The notes beneath the pieces are model-generated. The model worked only from the letters and a program-made list of their open reading frames with translations, was not told the DNA's origin and made no database searches. Both the position numbers and the translations under genes were made by a program. Shown here piece after piece: positions 57,447-64,000 of a stretch of DNA of 64,000 bases (its first letter is position 1; each line of letters opens with the position of its first letter). Source of the stretch: Stackebrandtia albiflava. GTDB taxonomy: Bacteria > Actinomycetota > Actinomycetes > Mycobacteriales > Micromonosporaceae. The DNA lies in assembly GCF_007994225.1 (NCBI RefSeq), contig NZ_VLLL01000009.1, forward strand, positions 62,001 to 126,000, in the 5' to 3' direction.

Positions 57447-59507
57447 GTGACCGATACGAATAACCCGTTCTTCGTTCCCAGTACGCTGCCGTACGAGATG
57501 CCGCCGTTCGACACGATCGAGGAGGCCCACTACCTTCCGGCGGTGGAGAGGGGAATGGCCGAGCAGCGCGCCGAGATCGAGGCGATCGTCTCCGATCCCG
57601 AACCCGCCACCTTCGAGAACACCGTCGTGGCGTTGGAACGTTCCGGCCGGATACTTCAGCGGGTGCTGCTGGTGTTCTACAACATCAGCTCCGCAGACAC
57701 CAACCCGAACCTCCAGGACCTCCAGAAGCGGATCGCCCCGATGGTCACCGCCCATCAGGACGAGATGCGTCTCGACGCCCGGTTGTTCGCCCGGATCAAG
57801 GACCTTCACGACCGCGCCGGGGAACTCGGCCTCGACGAGGAGCAGGCATGGCTGCTCCGCAGGTACCACCTCGACTTCGTGCGCGCCGGTGCCGCCCTGT
57901 CGGACGAGGACAAGCGTCGCCTCAGGGAGCTCAACGAGGAGTTGGCGCTGCTGTCGACCACGTTCTCCCAGAACCAGCTCGCGGCCACCAACGCCGCCGC
58001 CGTCGTGATCGACGACGTCGCCGAGCTCGACGGCATGTCCGCCGACGCGATCACCAGCGCCGCCAAGGCGGCCGCCGCCCGCGGCCTGGACGGCAAGTAC
58101 CTGTTGACGTTCAACAACTTCACGATGCACCCGCAGCTCGCCGCCCTGACCGACCCGAAGGTGCGGGAGCGGATCTACACCGCGTCGATCCGGCGCGGCA
58201 ACGACGGGTCCGATTCGGACAACTCGGAGACGGTGCTGCGCATCGTCGCCGCCCGTGCCGAGCGGGCCGCGCTGCTGGGCTACTCCGACCACGCTGCCTA
58301 CACCATCGAGGACCAGACGGCCGGGACGGCGCAGGCCGCCGCCGACATGCTCGCGCGGCTGGCTCCGGCGGCGGTGGCGAACGTCAGGGTCGAGGCGGTG
58401 GAGCGCGCCCAGGTGCTCGGCCGCGAGACCATCGACCCGTGGGACTGGTCGCTGGCGACCGAACGGCTCCGCAAGGAGCGCTACGACTTCGACGCCTCGG
58501 CGCTGCGGCCGTACCTGGAACTGGAGCGGGTCCTCCGGGACGGCGTCTTCTTCGCCGCGAACCGGTTGTACGGCCTGAGCTTCACCGAACGGTCCGACCT
58601 TCCGACGTACCACCCGGACGTGCGGGTGTTCGAGGTGTTCGAGGAGGACGGTTCGCCGCTCGGACTGTTCTGCGCCGACTTCTTCACCCGCGACTCCAAG
58701 AACGGCGGCGCGTGGATGAACTCCCACGTGCTGCAGTCGCGGCTGCTGGATCAGCGGCCGGTGGTGGTGAACAACCTCAACATCCCCAAGCCGCCCGCCG
58801 GTGAGAAGGCCCTGCTGACCTTCGACGAGGTCACCACCATGTTCCACGAGTTCGGTCACGCCCTGCACGGGCTGTTCTCCGACGTGACGTACCCCCGCCT
58901 GGCCGGGACCAACGTGCCGCGTGACTTCGTCGAGTTCCCCTCCCAGGTCAACGAGATGTGGTCGACCTGGCCGGAGGTGCTGGCCAACTACGCCAGGCAC
59001 CACGAGACCGGTGAACCGATGCCCCGGGAACTGGTGGACCGGCTGCTGGAGTCGCAGCAGTTCAACGAGGGGTTCGCCACGACCGAATACCTCGCCGCGG
59101 CGCTGCTGGACCTGGCGTGGCACCGGTTGTCCGCCGACCGGGTGCCCTCGGGCTCCGACGCCCGCGCGGTGGTGGAGGCGTTCGAGGCGGCCGCCCTGGA
59201 GACGGCGGGTGTCGCGGTGCCGGAGGTGCGTCCCCGCTACCGGACCACCTACTTCGGACACGTCTTCAGCAGCGGGTACTCCGCCGGCTACTACTCCTAC
59301 ATCTGGAGTGAGGTGCTGGACGCCGACACGGTGGCGTGGTTCAAGGAGAACGGCGGCCTGACCCGCGCCAACGGCGACCGCTTCCGCGCGCGGCTGCTGT
59401 CGCGCGGCGGCAGCACCGACGCGATGGGCCTGTTCCGCGACTTCGCGGGCCGCGACCCGCGCATCGAGCCGTTGCTGCGCAAGCGCGGCCTCGACGCCGC
59501 GATCTGA
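57447..59507 (+). CDS. M3-family oligopeptidase (Dcp/OpdA type)
   Basis: This 686-residue zinc oligopeptidase cleaves short peptides or dipeptides from C-termini. The HExxH motif is in FHEFGHALHGL (His467, Glu468, His471), with the third zinc ligand Glu downstream in FVEFPSQVNEMW and the substrate-binding HVFSSGYSAGYYSYIWSE near the C-terminus; the N-terminal helical part starts FDTIEEAHYLPAVERGM. It lacks a signal peptide, so it is cytoplasmic. The GTG at 57447 lies 7 nt after TAGCCT (57434-57439) without a Shine-Dalgarno sequence, pointing to a leaderless transcript. Confidence 0.93.
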   Translation: MTDTNNPFFVPSTLPYEMPPFDTIEEAHYLPAVERGMAEQRAEIEAIVSDPEPATFENTVVALERSGRILQRVLLVFYNISSADTNPNLQDLQKRIAPMVTAHQDEMRLDARLFARIKDLHDRAGELGLDEEQAWLLRRYHLDFVRAGAALSDEDKRRLRELNEELALLSTTFSQNQLAATNAAAVVIDDVAELDGMSADAITSAAKAAAARGLDGKYLLTFNNFTMHPQLAALTDPKVRERIYTASIRRGNDGSDSDNSETVLRIVAARAERAALLGYSDHAAYTIEDQTAGTAQAAADMLARLAPAAVANVRVEAVERAQVLGRETIDPWDWSLATERLRKERYDFDASALRPYLELERVLRDGVFFAANRLYGLSFTERSDLPTYHPDVRVFEVFEEDGSPLGLFCADFFTRDSKNGGAWMNSHVLQSRLLDQRPVVVNNLNIPKPPAGEKALLTFDEVTTMFHEFGHALHGLFSDVTYPRLAGTNVPRDFVEFPSQVNEMWSTWPEVLANYARHHETGEPMPRELVDRLLESQQFNEGFATTEYLAAALLDLAWHRLSADRVPSGSDARAVVEAFEAAALETAGVAVPEVRPRYRTTYFGHVFSSGYSAGYYSYIWSEVLDADTVAWFKENGGLTRANGDRFRARLLSRGGSTDAMGLFRDFAGRDPRIEPLLRKRGLDAAI

Positions 59508-59513
59508 CCGATC

Positions 59514-59545
59514 CGCCCGCCGGTGCCGCGCGGCACCGGCGGGCG
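59514..59545. terminator. Bidirectional terminator after the M3 peptidase gene
   Basis: A 32-bp perfect palindrome (CGCCCGCCGGTGCCGC followed at once by its complement) is followed by TCTTCT, so on the plus strand it approaches a classical intrinsic terminator. It lies between convergent genes. Confidence 0.87.
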
Positions 59546-59559
59546 TCTTCTCCGGACGG

Positions 59560-60213
59560 TCAGTCCGGCCGGTGCCCGGCGACGTACAGGGCGAGCCTGG
59601 TGCGGTCGCGGAGTCCCAGTTTCCTGAGCACGGCCGAGATGTGGTTCTTGACCGTCCCCTCGGTGATGTAGAGCCGCCTCGCGATCTCGCGGTTGGTGGC
59701 GCCGTCCCCGACGAGCCGTGCGACCTCGTGTTCCCGTGGTGACAGTTCCGACAGTCCCCCACCGTCGCCCACCGCACCGTCGGAGCGCAGGCCCGCGACC
59801 AGGCGTGCCGCGGCGGCCCCACCCAGCACGGTCTCACCCCGCGCCGCCCGGCACAGCACCGACACCAGTTCCTCCGGCGGGGTGTCCTTCAGCAGGTAGC
59901 CCCTGGCCCCGGCGCGCAGCCCGCCGAAGACGTAGTCGTCGTCGTCGAAGGTGGTGAGGATGACCGCCGCGACGGCCGGGTGCCGGTGGGACATCGCCTC
60001 GATCAACGCGATCCCGTCCATGTGCGGCATGCGGACGTCGACGAGGGCGACGTCGGTCTCCACTCGTTCCAGCAGGGCGAGGGCGGCCGCCGCACCCGCC
60101 GCGTCACCCACCACCTCGACGGCGGGTTCGATCTCCAACAGTTTGCGTAGTCCCTGGCGCATGAGCACCTGGTCGTCGACGATGAGCACCCGCACCGGCC
60201 GCATCGCCGTCAC
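59560..60213 (-). CDS. NarL/FixJ-family response regulator
   Basis: The 217-residue regulator has receiver Asp59 in VALVDVRMPHMDG, Thr in LTTFDDDDY, Lys in LLKDTPPEE, and a LuxR-type DNA-binding domain (LSPREHEVARLVGDGATNRE, GTVKNHISAVLRKLGL). The GTG at 60213 overlaps the kinase stop by 4 nt; an ATG at 60204 is an alternative. It forms a two-component pair with the kinase. Targets unknown; the divergent CPBP protease gene is a candidate. Confidence 0.93.
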   Translation of the reverse strand: MTAMRPVRVLIVDDQVLMRQGLRKLLEIEPAVEVVGDAAGAAAALALLERVETDVALVDVRMPHMDGIALIEAMSHRHPAVAAVILTTFDDDDYVFGGLRAGARGYLLKDTPPEELVSVLCRAARGETVLGGAAAARLVAGLRSDGAVGDGGGLSELSPREHEVARLVGDGATNREIARRLYITEGTVKNHISAVLRKLGLRDRTRLALYVAGHRPD

Positions 60214-61448
60214 CCGACCCGGGCCGGAACCGGCGCGGGGAGTTCGGCGCGGAGTGTGAACCCGCCGGTGTCGCCCGTCGTGGTGATCGTGCCGCCCAGC
60301 ACGGCGACGCGGTGACGCAGGCCGTCGATGCCCAGGCCGTCGGAGACGTCGTCGCCGCGGCCCCGGCCGTCGTCGCGGATGGTCAGCACCACACCGAGCA
60401 CCGACCGGTCCAGCCGGATCGTCACCCGGCGGGCACCCGAATGTCTCACCACATTGGTCAGTCCCTCTTGGAGTACCCGGTACAGCACCAGTTCGGCGTC
60501 CTCACCGACCTCGTCCACGCCGGTGTGGGCGGCGAAGTCGACGGTCAGGCCGTCCCCGTCGAACGATCCGGCGAGCGCGGCGAGGGCGTCGATCCCGGCC
60601 CGTCCCTCCAGTGCCAGCGGCCGGAGTGCCCGCACCCACCGCCTGGTGTCGGCCAGGGCCTCGGCGGTGAGCTGCCTGGCCTGGGCGACCTCCTCCCAGG
60701 CGCCGTCCCGTCCCGCCGCGCGGTACCGCTCGGCGTTGCGCAGGCCGAGAGCGATGACCGTCAGGTAATGACCCACCGAATCGTGCATCTCGCGGGACAT
60801 GCGGGCGCGCTCCTCGCCGACGGTCAGTTCCCTGACCCGGTCGGCGTACCGGCGCAGATCGGCGTGGGCGCGGGCCTGCTCCGCCAGCAGTTCCCGGGTG
60901 CGACGGGCATGCCGTTGCTCCGAACTCAGGACGTTGGCCATGGCGATGGCCCACGCGGCGAAGACCCCCGTCACGGCGGACTCCACCAGCGCCACGGTCA
61001 GGCTGTTGCGGAAGTACAGGGAGATGCCGAAGGCGACCGCCAACATCACGAACCCGTACACGATCGCCCCGCGGTTGCCGAAGACGAAGACGACGTGGAC
61101 GACGACCAACGCCATCAGCACGACGCTCGCCCACCCGCCCACGAGCAGCATCAGGCAGATCAGGGCGGCGAACACCGCGCTCAGTACCTTGCGCCAAGCG
61201 GGCGCGGTGGGTGTCCACCTCAGCATCGGCCAGATGGCGGCGGCCAGGAGCGCACCCACGAGCATCGGTGCCGTCGTGGGTTGCATCCGTTGTGGAGTGC
61301 CGACGTCGACGAGGTTGAGGTCGGCCGCGGCGGACGCCAACACCAGTACGACGGCACACCAGAACGGTCCGCTGAACAGCAACGGTGCCCGGCCGTCGAC
61401 GACCCGGATCCACCGTCCGCGCGGGTCGGGTGGTGTTGGTTCCTCCAT
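60210..61448 (-). CDS. NarL-type sensor histidine kinase
   Basis: The 412-residue kinase has about five to six membrane spans (residues about 25-190), then a coiled linker (RHARRTRELLAEQARAHADL), the HisKA_3 helix with His222 in RMSREMHDSVGHYL, and a HATPase domain (VLYRVLQEGLTNVVRHSG, IRDDGRGR, GIDGLRHRVAVLGG). ATG at 61448 has TAGCGT exactly 6 nt upstream on the minus strand and no ribosome site, so a leaderless operon mRNA is likely. The signal is unknown, probably membrane-derived. Divergent from the CPBP protease gene by about 235 bp. Confidence 0.92.
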   Translation of the reverse strand: MEEPTPPDPRGRWIRVVDGRAPLLFSGPFWCAVVLVLASAAADLNLVDVGTPQRMQPTTAPMLVGALLAAAIWPMLRWTPTAPAWRKVLSAVFAALICLMLLVGGWASVVLMALVVVHVVFVFGNRGAIVYGFVMLAVAFGISLYFRNSLTVALVESAVTGVFAAWAIAMANVLSSEQRHARRTRELLAEQARAHADLRRYADRVRELTVGEERARMSREMHDSVGHYLTVIALGLRNAERYRAAGRDGAWEEVAQARQLTAEALADTRRWVRALRPLALEGRAGIDALAALAGSFDGDGLTVDFAAHTGVDEVGEDAELVLYRVLQEGLTNVVRHSGARRVTIRLDRSVLGVVLTIRDDGRGRGDDVSDGLGIDGLRHRVAVLGGTITTTGDTGGFTLRAELPAPVPARVG

Positions 61449-61684
61449 ACGGCAACGCTAACAGCGCGCGACCGCAGCGCGAGGTGCGGCGGCGACGTCT
61501 ACGCTGGTCGGGGCGGTGGCACCGTGCCGAGGACATGACCGTGGTCATGGCCCGGCATGGCCGGAAGGCCGTTCGGCCGTGTCGATCGGGGGACTCCGGT
61601 CCGGTGTTCCACCGTGCCGCGACATGACCCGCCGGGTCCGCTCGGCCGATCCGCCCGCCGACGGGGTCGCCATACGTTCGGGGC

Positions 61685-62542
61685 ATGAGTGAGATCGAAG
61701 AGTCAAAGCCCCCGAGATTCCATCCGCTGGTGCGGATCCTGTTGACCATGGCCGGGATGTTCGGCTTCGTGGCGGCGGGAATCGCGGTGTCCCTGATCGT
61801 CATGCCGTTCGGGCTGCACTCCGAGGTCGCCGGCCTGTTCTCGGTGGCGGGTATGGCGGCCGGTGCGATCGGGGTCGCCGCGCTGCTGCGCCGGTTCGTC
61901 GACCGGCGGCCGGTCCGCCCGGTGCGCCGGTCGTCGCCGTGGAGTGCCAGCGGGGCGCTGCTCACCGGTGTCGTGCTGGCGGCGGCGGTGATGGGCCTGG
62001 TGAAGGTGGTACGTGTCCTGTTCCTGGGCGACACCTGGCAGGCGTTCCCGATGAGCGGCTGGGTACTGGCCGGATTGCTCGCGCTGCGCGGGTTGGTGAT
62101 CCTGCTGGGCCAGGCGTTCCCGGAGGAGTTGCTGTTCCGGGGCTACCTGTTCTCGTCGCTGTCGCGGCAGTGGCCGCGTTGGGCGGTGGTCACGGCGGTG
62201 TCGGTGTCGTTCGGCGTGCTGCACGTCATCTCCAACCCCGGCGCCGACGCCGACCTCGGTTTCCGGTTGCTGTACGCGGTCATGGCCACCGGCCTCGGGC
62301 TCGCCGTGGCCGCGTGCCGCGCCTACGGCGGCACGATCTGGCTCGCGGTGGGTTTCCACACGGGTCACAATCTGACGGCGGGGGCGCTCGGTACGTCGGC
62401 CTACGACTGGTCGCTGCTGTTGTCCGGCGCGGCACTGGCCGGCTTCGGCACGGTTCTGCTCCTGCTCGACCGGCGGCGTTCCCGTCGCGCCGGGAACGCC
62501 GTTCCCACCGCCACGGCGGTAGCCGCCGGACCGGCGGCGTGA
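61685..62542 (+). CDS. CPBP-family intramembrane metalloprotease
   Basis: The 285-residue membrane protein has about eight spans and the Abi/CAAX-protease motifs: EEXXXR in FPEELLFRGYLFSSL, FXXXH in SFGVLHVIS, and the HxxxN-type GFHTGHNLTAG. Bacterial members process membrane or bacteriocin precursors or provide self-immunity. The ATG at 61685 lies 6 nt after TACGTT (61673-61678), a leaderless arrangement. The gene is divergent from the NarL-type kinase operon; substrate unknown. The 230-bp region upstream has no other gene. Confidence 0.9.
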   Translation: MSEIEESKPPRFHPLVRILLTMAGMFGFVAAGIAVSLIVMPFGLHSEVAGLFSVAGMAAGAIGVAALLRRFVDRRPVRPVRRSSPWSASGALLTGVVLAAAVMGLVKVVRVLFLGDTWQAFPMSGWVLAGLLALRGLVILLGQAFPEELLFRGYLFSSLSRQWPRWAVVTAVSVSFGVLHVISNPGADADLGFRLLYAVMATGLGLAVAACRAYGGTIWLAVGFHTGHNLTAGALGTSAYDWSLLLSGAALAGFGTVLLLLDRRRSRRAGNAVPTATAVAAGPAA

Positions 62543-63061
62543 ACCGTCCACCACACTCGTCGTGACGTTCGCACCACCGGAGTCGGGGACACCGCCTCAT
62601 CCCGCCGATGAGACACCGGCACCCCCGGCTCCGGCCGCCGATGACGTGCCACGGGACGGGCGACGGGCCGTCGACGAGGTGGGGTCGTGACCACGCGACG
62701 GCCGATGTTCCCGAACGCGAATGTCGTGCGGCGTAGCCGAAGGCGGCTCCCACATGGTGGACACACCGGCCAGGTCACATGACTCCGCAGGTGAGAGCGG
62801 CCGCTACCGACACCGCAGCCGCTACGGAGTATGTCGATTATGGTTGCGAATATTGACAATCGTAAAGTCACAGTGGGACGATTCCGACCCACCGGGACCC
62901 ACGTCCCGGCGAACCGGAGGCCCCGGTCACCGACCGGCCCGCCCGCGTACCCACGGCGTCGCCGGATCCCCGGCACCACCGCGGCCTCCGGTCCAGGTTC
63001 GCCACCACGGCGAACACCGCCGACCGGCCGGCGACGGCCGGACACCGCCCGGAGAATCACC
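62543..63061 (+). other. Long intergenic region with promoter and structured leader of the M23 peptidase gene
   Basis: This 519-bp gap holds no supported gene. Around 62834-62875 is an AT-rich island containing TATGGT and TTGACA-like hexamers, probably the promoter. The following 200 nt are strongly folded: CCGGGAC/GTCCCGG hairpin (62892-62909), ACCGGAGGCC (62913-62922) pairing with GGCCTCCGGT (62983-62992) at a distance, and a TTCGCC-ACCAC-GGCGAA hairpin just after. Cell-wall hydrolase genes in actinobacteria often carry c-di-AMP (ydaO-type) riboswitches, but I could not match the conserved core, so this is only a candidate regulatory RNA. Confidence 0.45.
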
Positions 63062-64000
63062 ATGAACAGAACACCGACACCCTCTCGTGTCGGCCACTCC
63101 CGCCGCCGACTCACCCGATTGCTGGTGGGGCTGACCACCGCCTTGGCGCTGGCGGTCACCGGCGTCGTCGGCGCCAACCTCGCCTACGCCGCACCCGCCA
63201 CCACCGCCGCTCCCGCCTGGCCGCTCGTCCGCAACGGCGACACCGGCGACCGGGTGAAGACCGTGCAGCTCCTGCTGCGTCACCACGGTGAATCGATCGA
63301 CGCGGACGGCATCTTCGGTCCGCTCACCAAGGGCGCCGTCACCCGGTTCCAACAGGACAACGGACTGGGCGCCGACGGCATCGTGGGTCCGCAGACCTGG
63401 CCGGTACTCACCGTCGACCTGAACACCGGCTCCTCGGGCGAGGCGGTGAAGGCGCTGCAGACCCTTCTCAACCGCCACGACCACGACGTGCCGGTCGACG
63501 GCGCGTTCTCGTCCGCCACCCAGGCCGCGCTCGCCGAGTTCAAGGCCGAACACGGTCTCGCCGCGGGCACCGCCGTCAACGACACGGTGTGGCAGTACCT
63601 CGTGGGCGCCTCACCGCCGGTCGGCGACGCCTCGCTGCCACTGGACCACGACCTGTTGCCCCGCACCGAATGGGACGACCCGCACCACGACTACCCCGCC
63701 ATCGACCTGGCCGTGCCGACCGGCACGCCGGCGCTGGCGGTGGTCGCCGGTACCGCGAGCCGCATCAACGATTCGAGCTGCGGCCTGGGCGTCAACATCG
63801 TCGACGCGGCGGGGAACCGCTACACCTACTGCCACTTCTCCTCCATAGGCGTCTCCAACGGGCAGAAGGTCACGCCCGGGCAGCAGATCGGACGCACCGG
63901 CAACACCGGGAACTCCACCGGCCCGCACCTGCACTTCGCGATCCGGAAGCCCCCGAACACCAGTGTCTGCCCGCAGCGTTGGTTGATCGCCGTGTACGAC
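63062..64000 (+). CDS. Secreted M23 peptidase with two peptidoglycan-binding domains (3' end beyond window)
   Basis: The visible 313 residues begin with a basic signal peptide (hydrophobic core LLVGLTTALALAVTGVVG, cleavage near YAAPA). Two PG_binding_1 domains follow (LVRNGDTGDRVKTVQLLLRH and TGSSGEAVKALQTLLNRH, about residues 55-180), then a LytM-type M23 metallopeptidase domain from about residue 200, with zinc ligands in HHDYPAIDLAVP and the HLH of GPHLHFAIR. It should cut peptide cross-links in the cell wall. ATG at 63062 has GGAG 8 nt upstream. The frame is open to the last base. A structured leader lies upstream. Confidence 0.92.
   Translation, partial: MNRTPTPSRVGHSRRRLTRLLVGLTTALALAVTGVVGANLAYAAPATTAAPAWPLVRNGDTGDRVKTVQLLLRHHGESIDADGIFGPLTKGAVTRFQQDNGLGADGIVGPQTWPVLTVDLNTGSSGEAVKALQTLLNRHDHDVPVDGAFSSATQAALAEFKAEHGLAAGTAVNDTVWQYLVGASPPVGDASLPLDHDLLPRTEWDDPHHDYPAIDLAVPTGTPALAVVAGTASRINDSSCGLGVNIVDAAGNRYTYCHFSSIGVSNGQKVTPGQQIGRTGNTGNSTGPHLHFAIRKPPNTSVCPQRWLIAVYD

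Noticed and set aside
55383-59837. A single 1484-codon frame on the minus strand
   Set aside because: Beyond 57413 it is the antisense of the M3 oligopeptidase gene, which has a clear HExxH motif; only the first part is a gene.
61685-62542. Abortive-infection (Abi) phage-defence protein
   Set aside because: The CPBP fold is shared with some Abi proteins, but nothing nearby supports defence; a protease annotation is safer.
62721-63065. 114-codon plus-strand frame in the region upstream of the M23 peptidase gene
   Set aside because: Low-complexity, no ribosome site, crosses the structured leader and ends inside the peptidase start.

Overview
The window is one continuous piece of a high-GC (roughly 70%) actinobacterial chromosome. 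Supporting signs are strong G/C third-position bias, many GTG and some TTG starts, AGGAGG-type ribosome sites mixed with genes that look leaderless, an F420-NADP reductase, LPXTG-type surface proteins, a type A RNase P RNA and a glnE/glutamine synthetase neighbourhood typical of Actinomycetota. I cannot name the genus from sequence alone. No prophage, insertion sequence, CRISPR array, tRNA, rRNA or recognised defence island was seen. The only plasmid-like element is a small VapBC-type toxin/antitoxin pair.

Layout. 1-7.6 kb: nitrogen control and cofactor genes on both strands (glnE with an overlapping class I glutamine amidotransferase, LD-carboxypeptidase, a GlnA2-type glutamine synthetase paralogue, F420 reductase, BtuF-like receptor protein). 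7.7-11.5 kb: Tat-exported PhoD phosphatase, small membrane proteins and panB. 11.6-15.5 kb: a tartrate/malate-type dehydrogenase, a LysR regulator and a DASS dicarboxylate transporter. Two matching palindromes of LysR type suggest these form one regulon. 15.5-18.5 kb: PAP2-like protein, a MerR regulator with a textbook 19-bp-spacer promoter, and a coupled GyrI-like protein. 18.5-23.6 kb: aminotransferase/LysR and ROK/MFS divergent pairs. 23.7-30.4 kb: nadE, a PhnC-D-E importer with a fused double permease, a TauE/SafE transporter, and rnpB. 30.6-35.4 kb: two LPXTG wall proteins, MarR/SDR divergent pair, a Gfo/Idh/MocA oxidoreductase.

35.4-45.2 kb: purC, two two-component systems, a membrane acyltransferase with a structured leader and phased repeats, and a LolA-like lipoprotein/ABC transporter operon divergent from an OmpR/HisKA pair that probably controls it. 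45.2-49.2 kb: a frameshifted gene (pseudogene or sequencing errors), tandem Nudix protein, VapBC-like pair and an APH-fold kinase. 49.2-57.4 kb: a crotonase/methyltransferase/acyltransferase operon, two exported hydrolases, a stand-alone ABC ATPase, a glycosyltransferase and a 676-residue orphan protein. 57.4-64 kb: M3 oligopeptidase, a NarL-type two-component system, a CPBP protease and, running off the end, a secreted M23 peptidase with two peptidoglycan-binding domains behind a long structured leader.

Two genome-style signals recur. Many convergent gene ends are separated only by long perfect hairpins without U-tracts. At least eight genes have a TANNNT hexamer 6-7 nt before the start codon and no Shine-Dalgarno sequence, as expected for leaderless transcripts. 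I found no clearly new defence or biosynthetic system. The best candidates for undescribed biology are the crotonase/methyltransferase/acyltransferase operon, the LolA-like/ABC/two-component module, the structured leaders, and the inferred dicarboxylate regulon.
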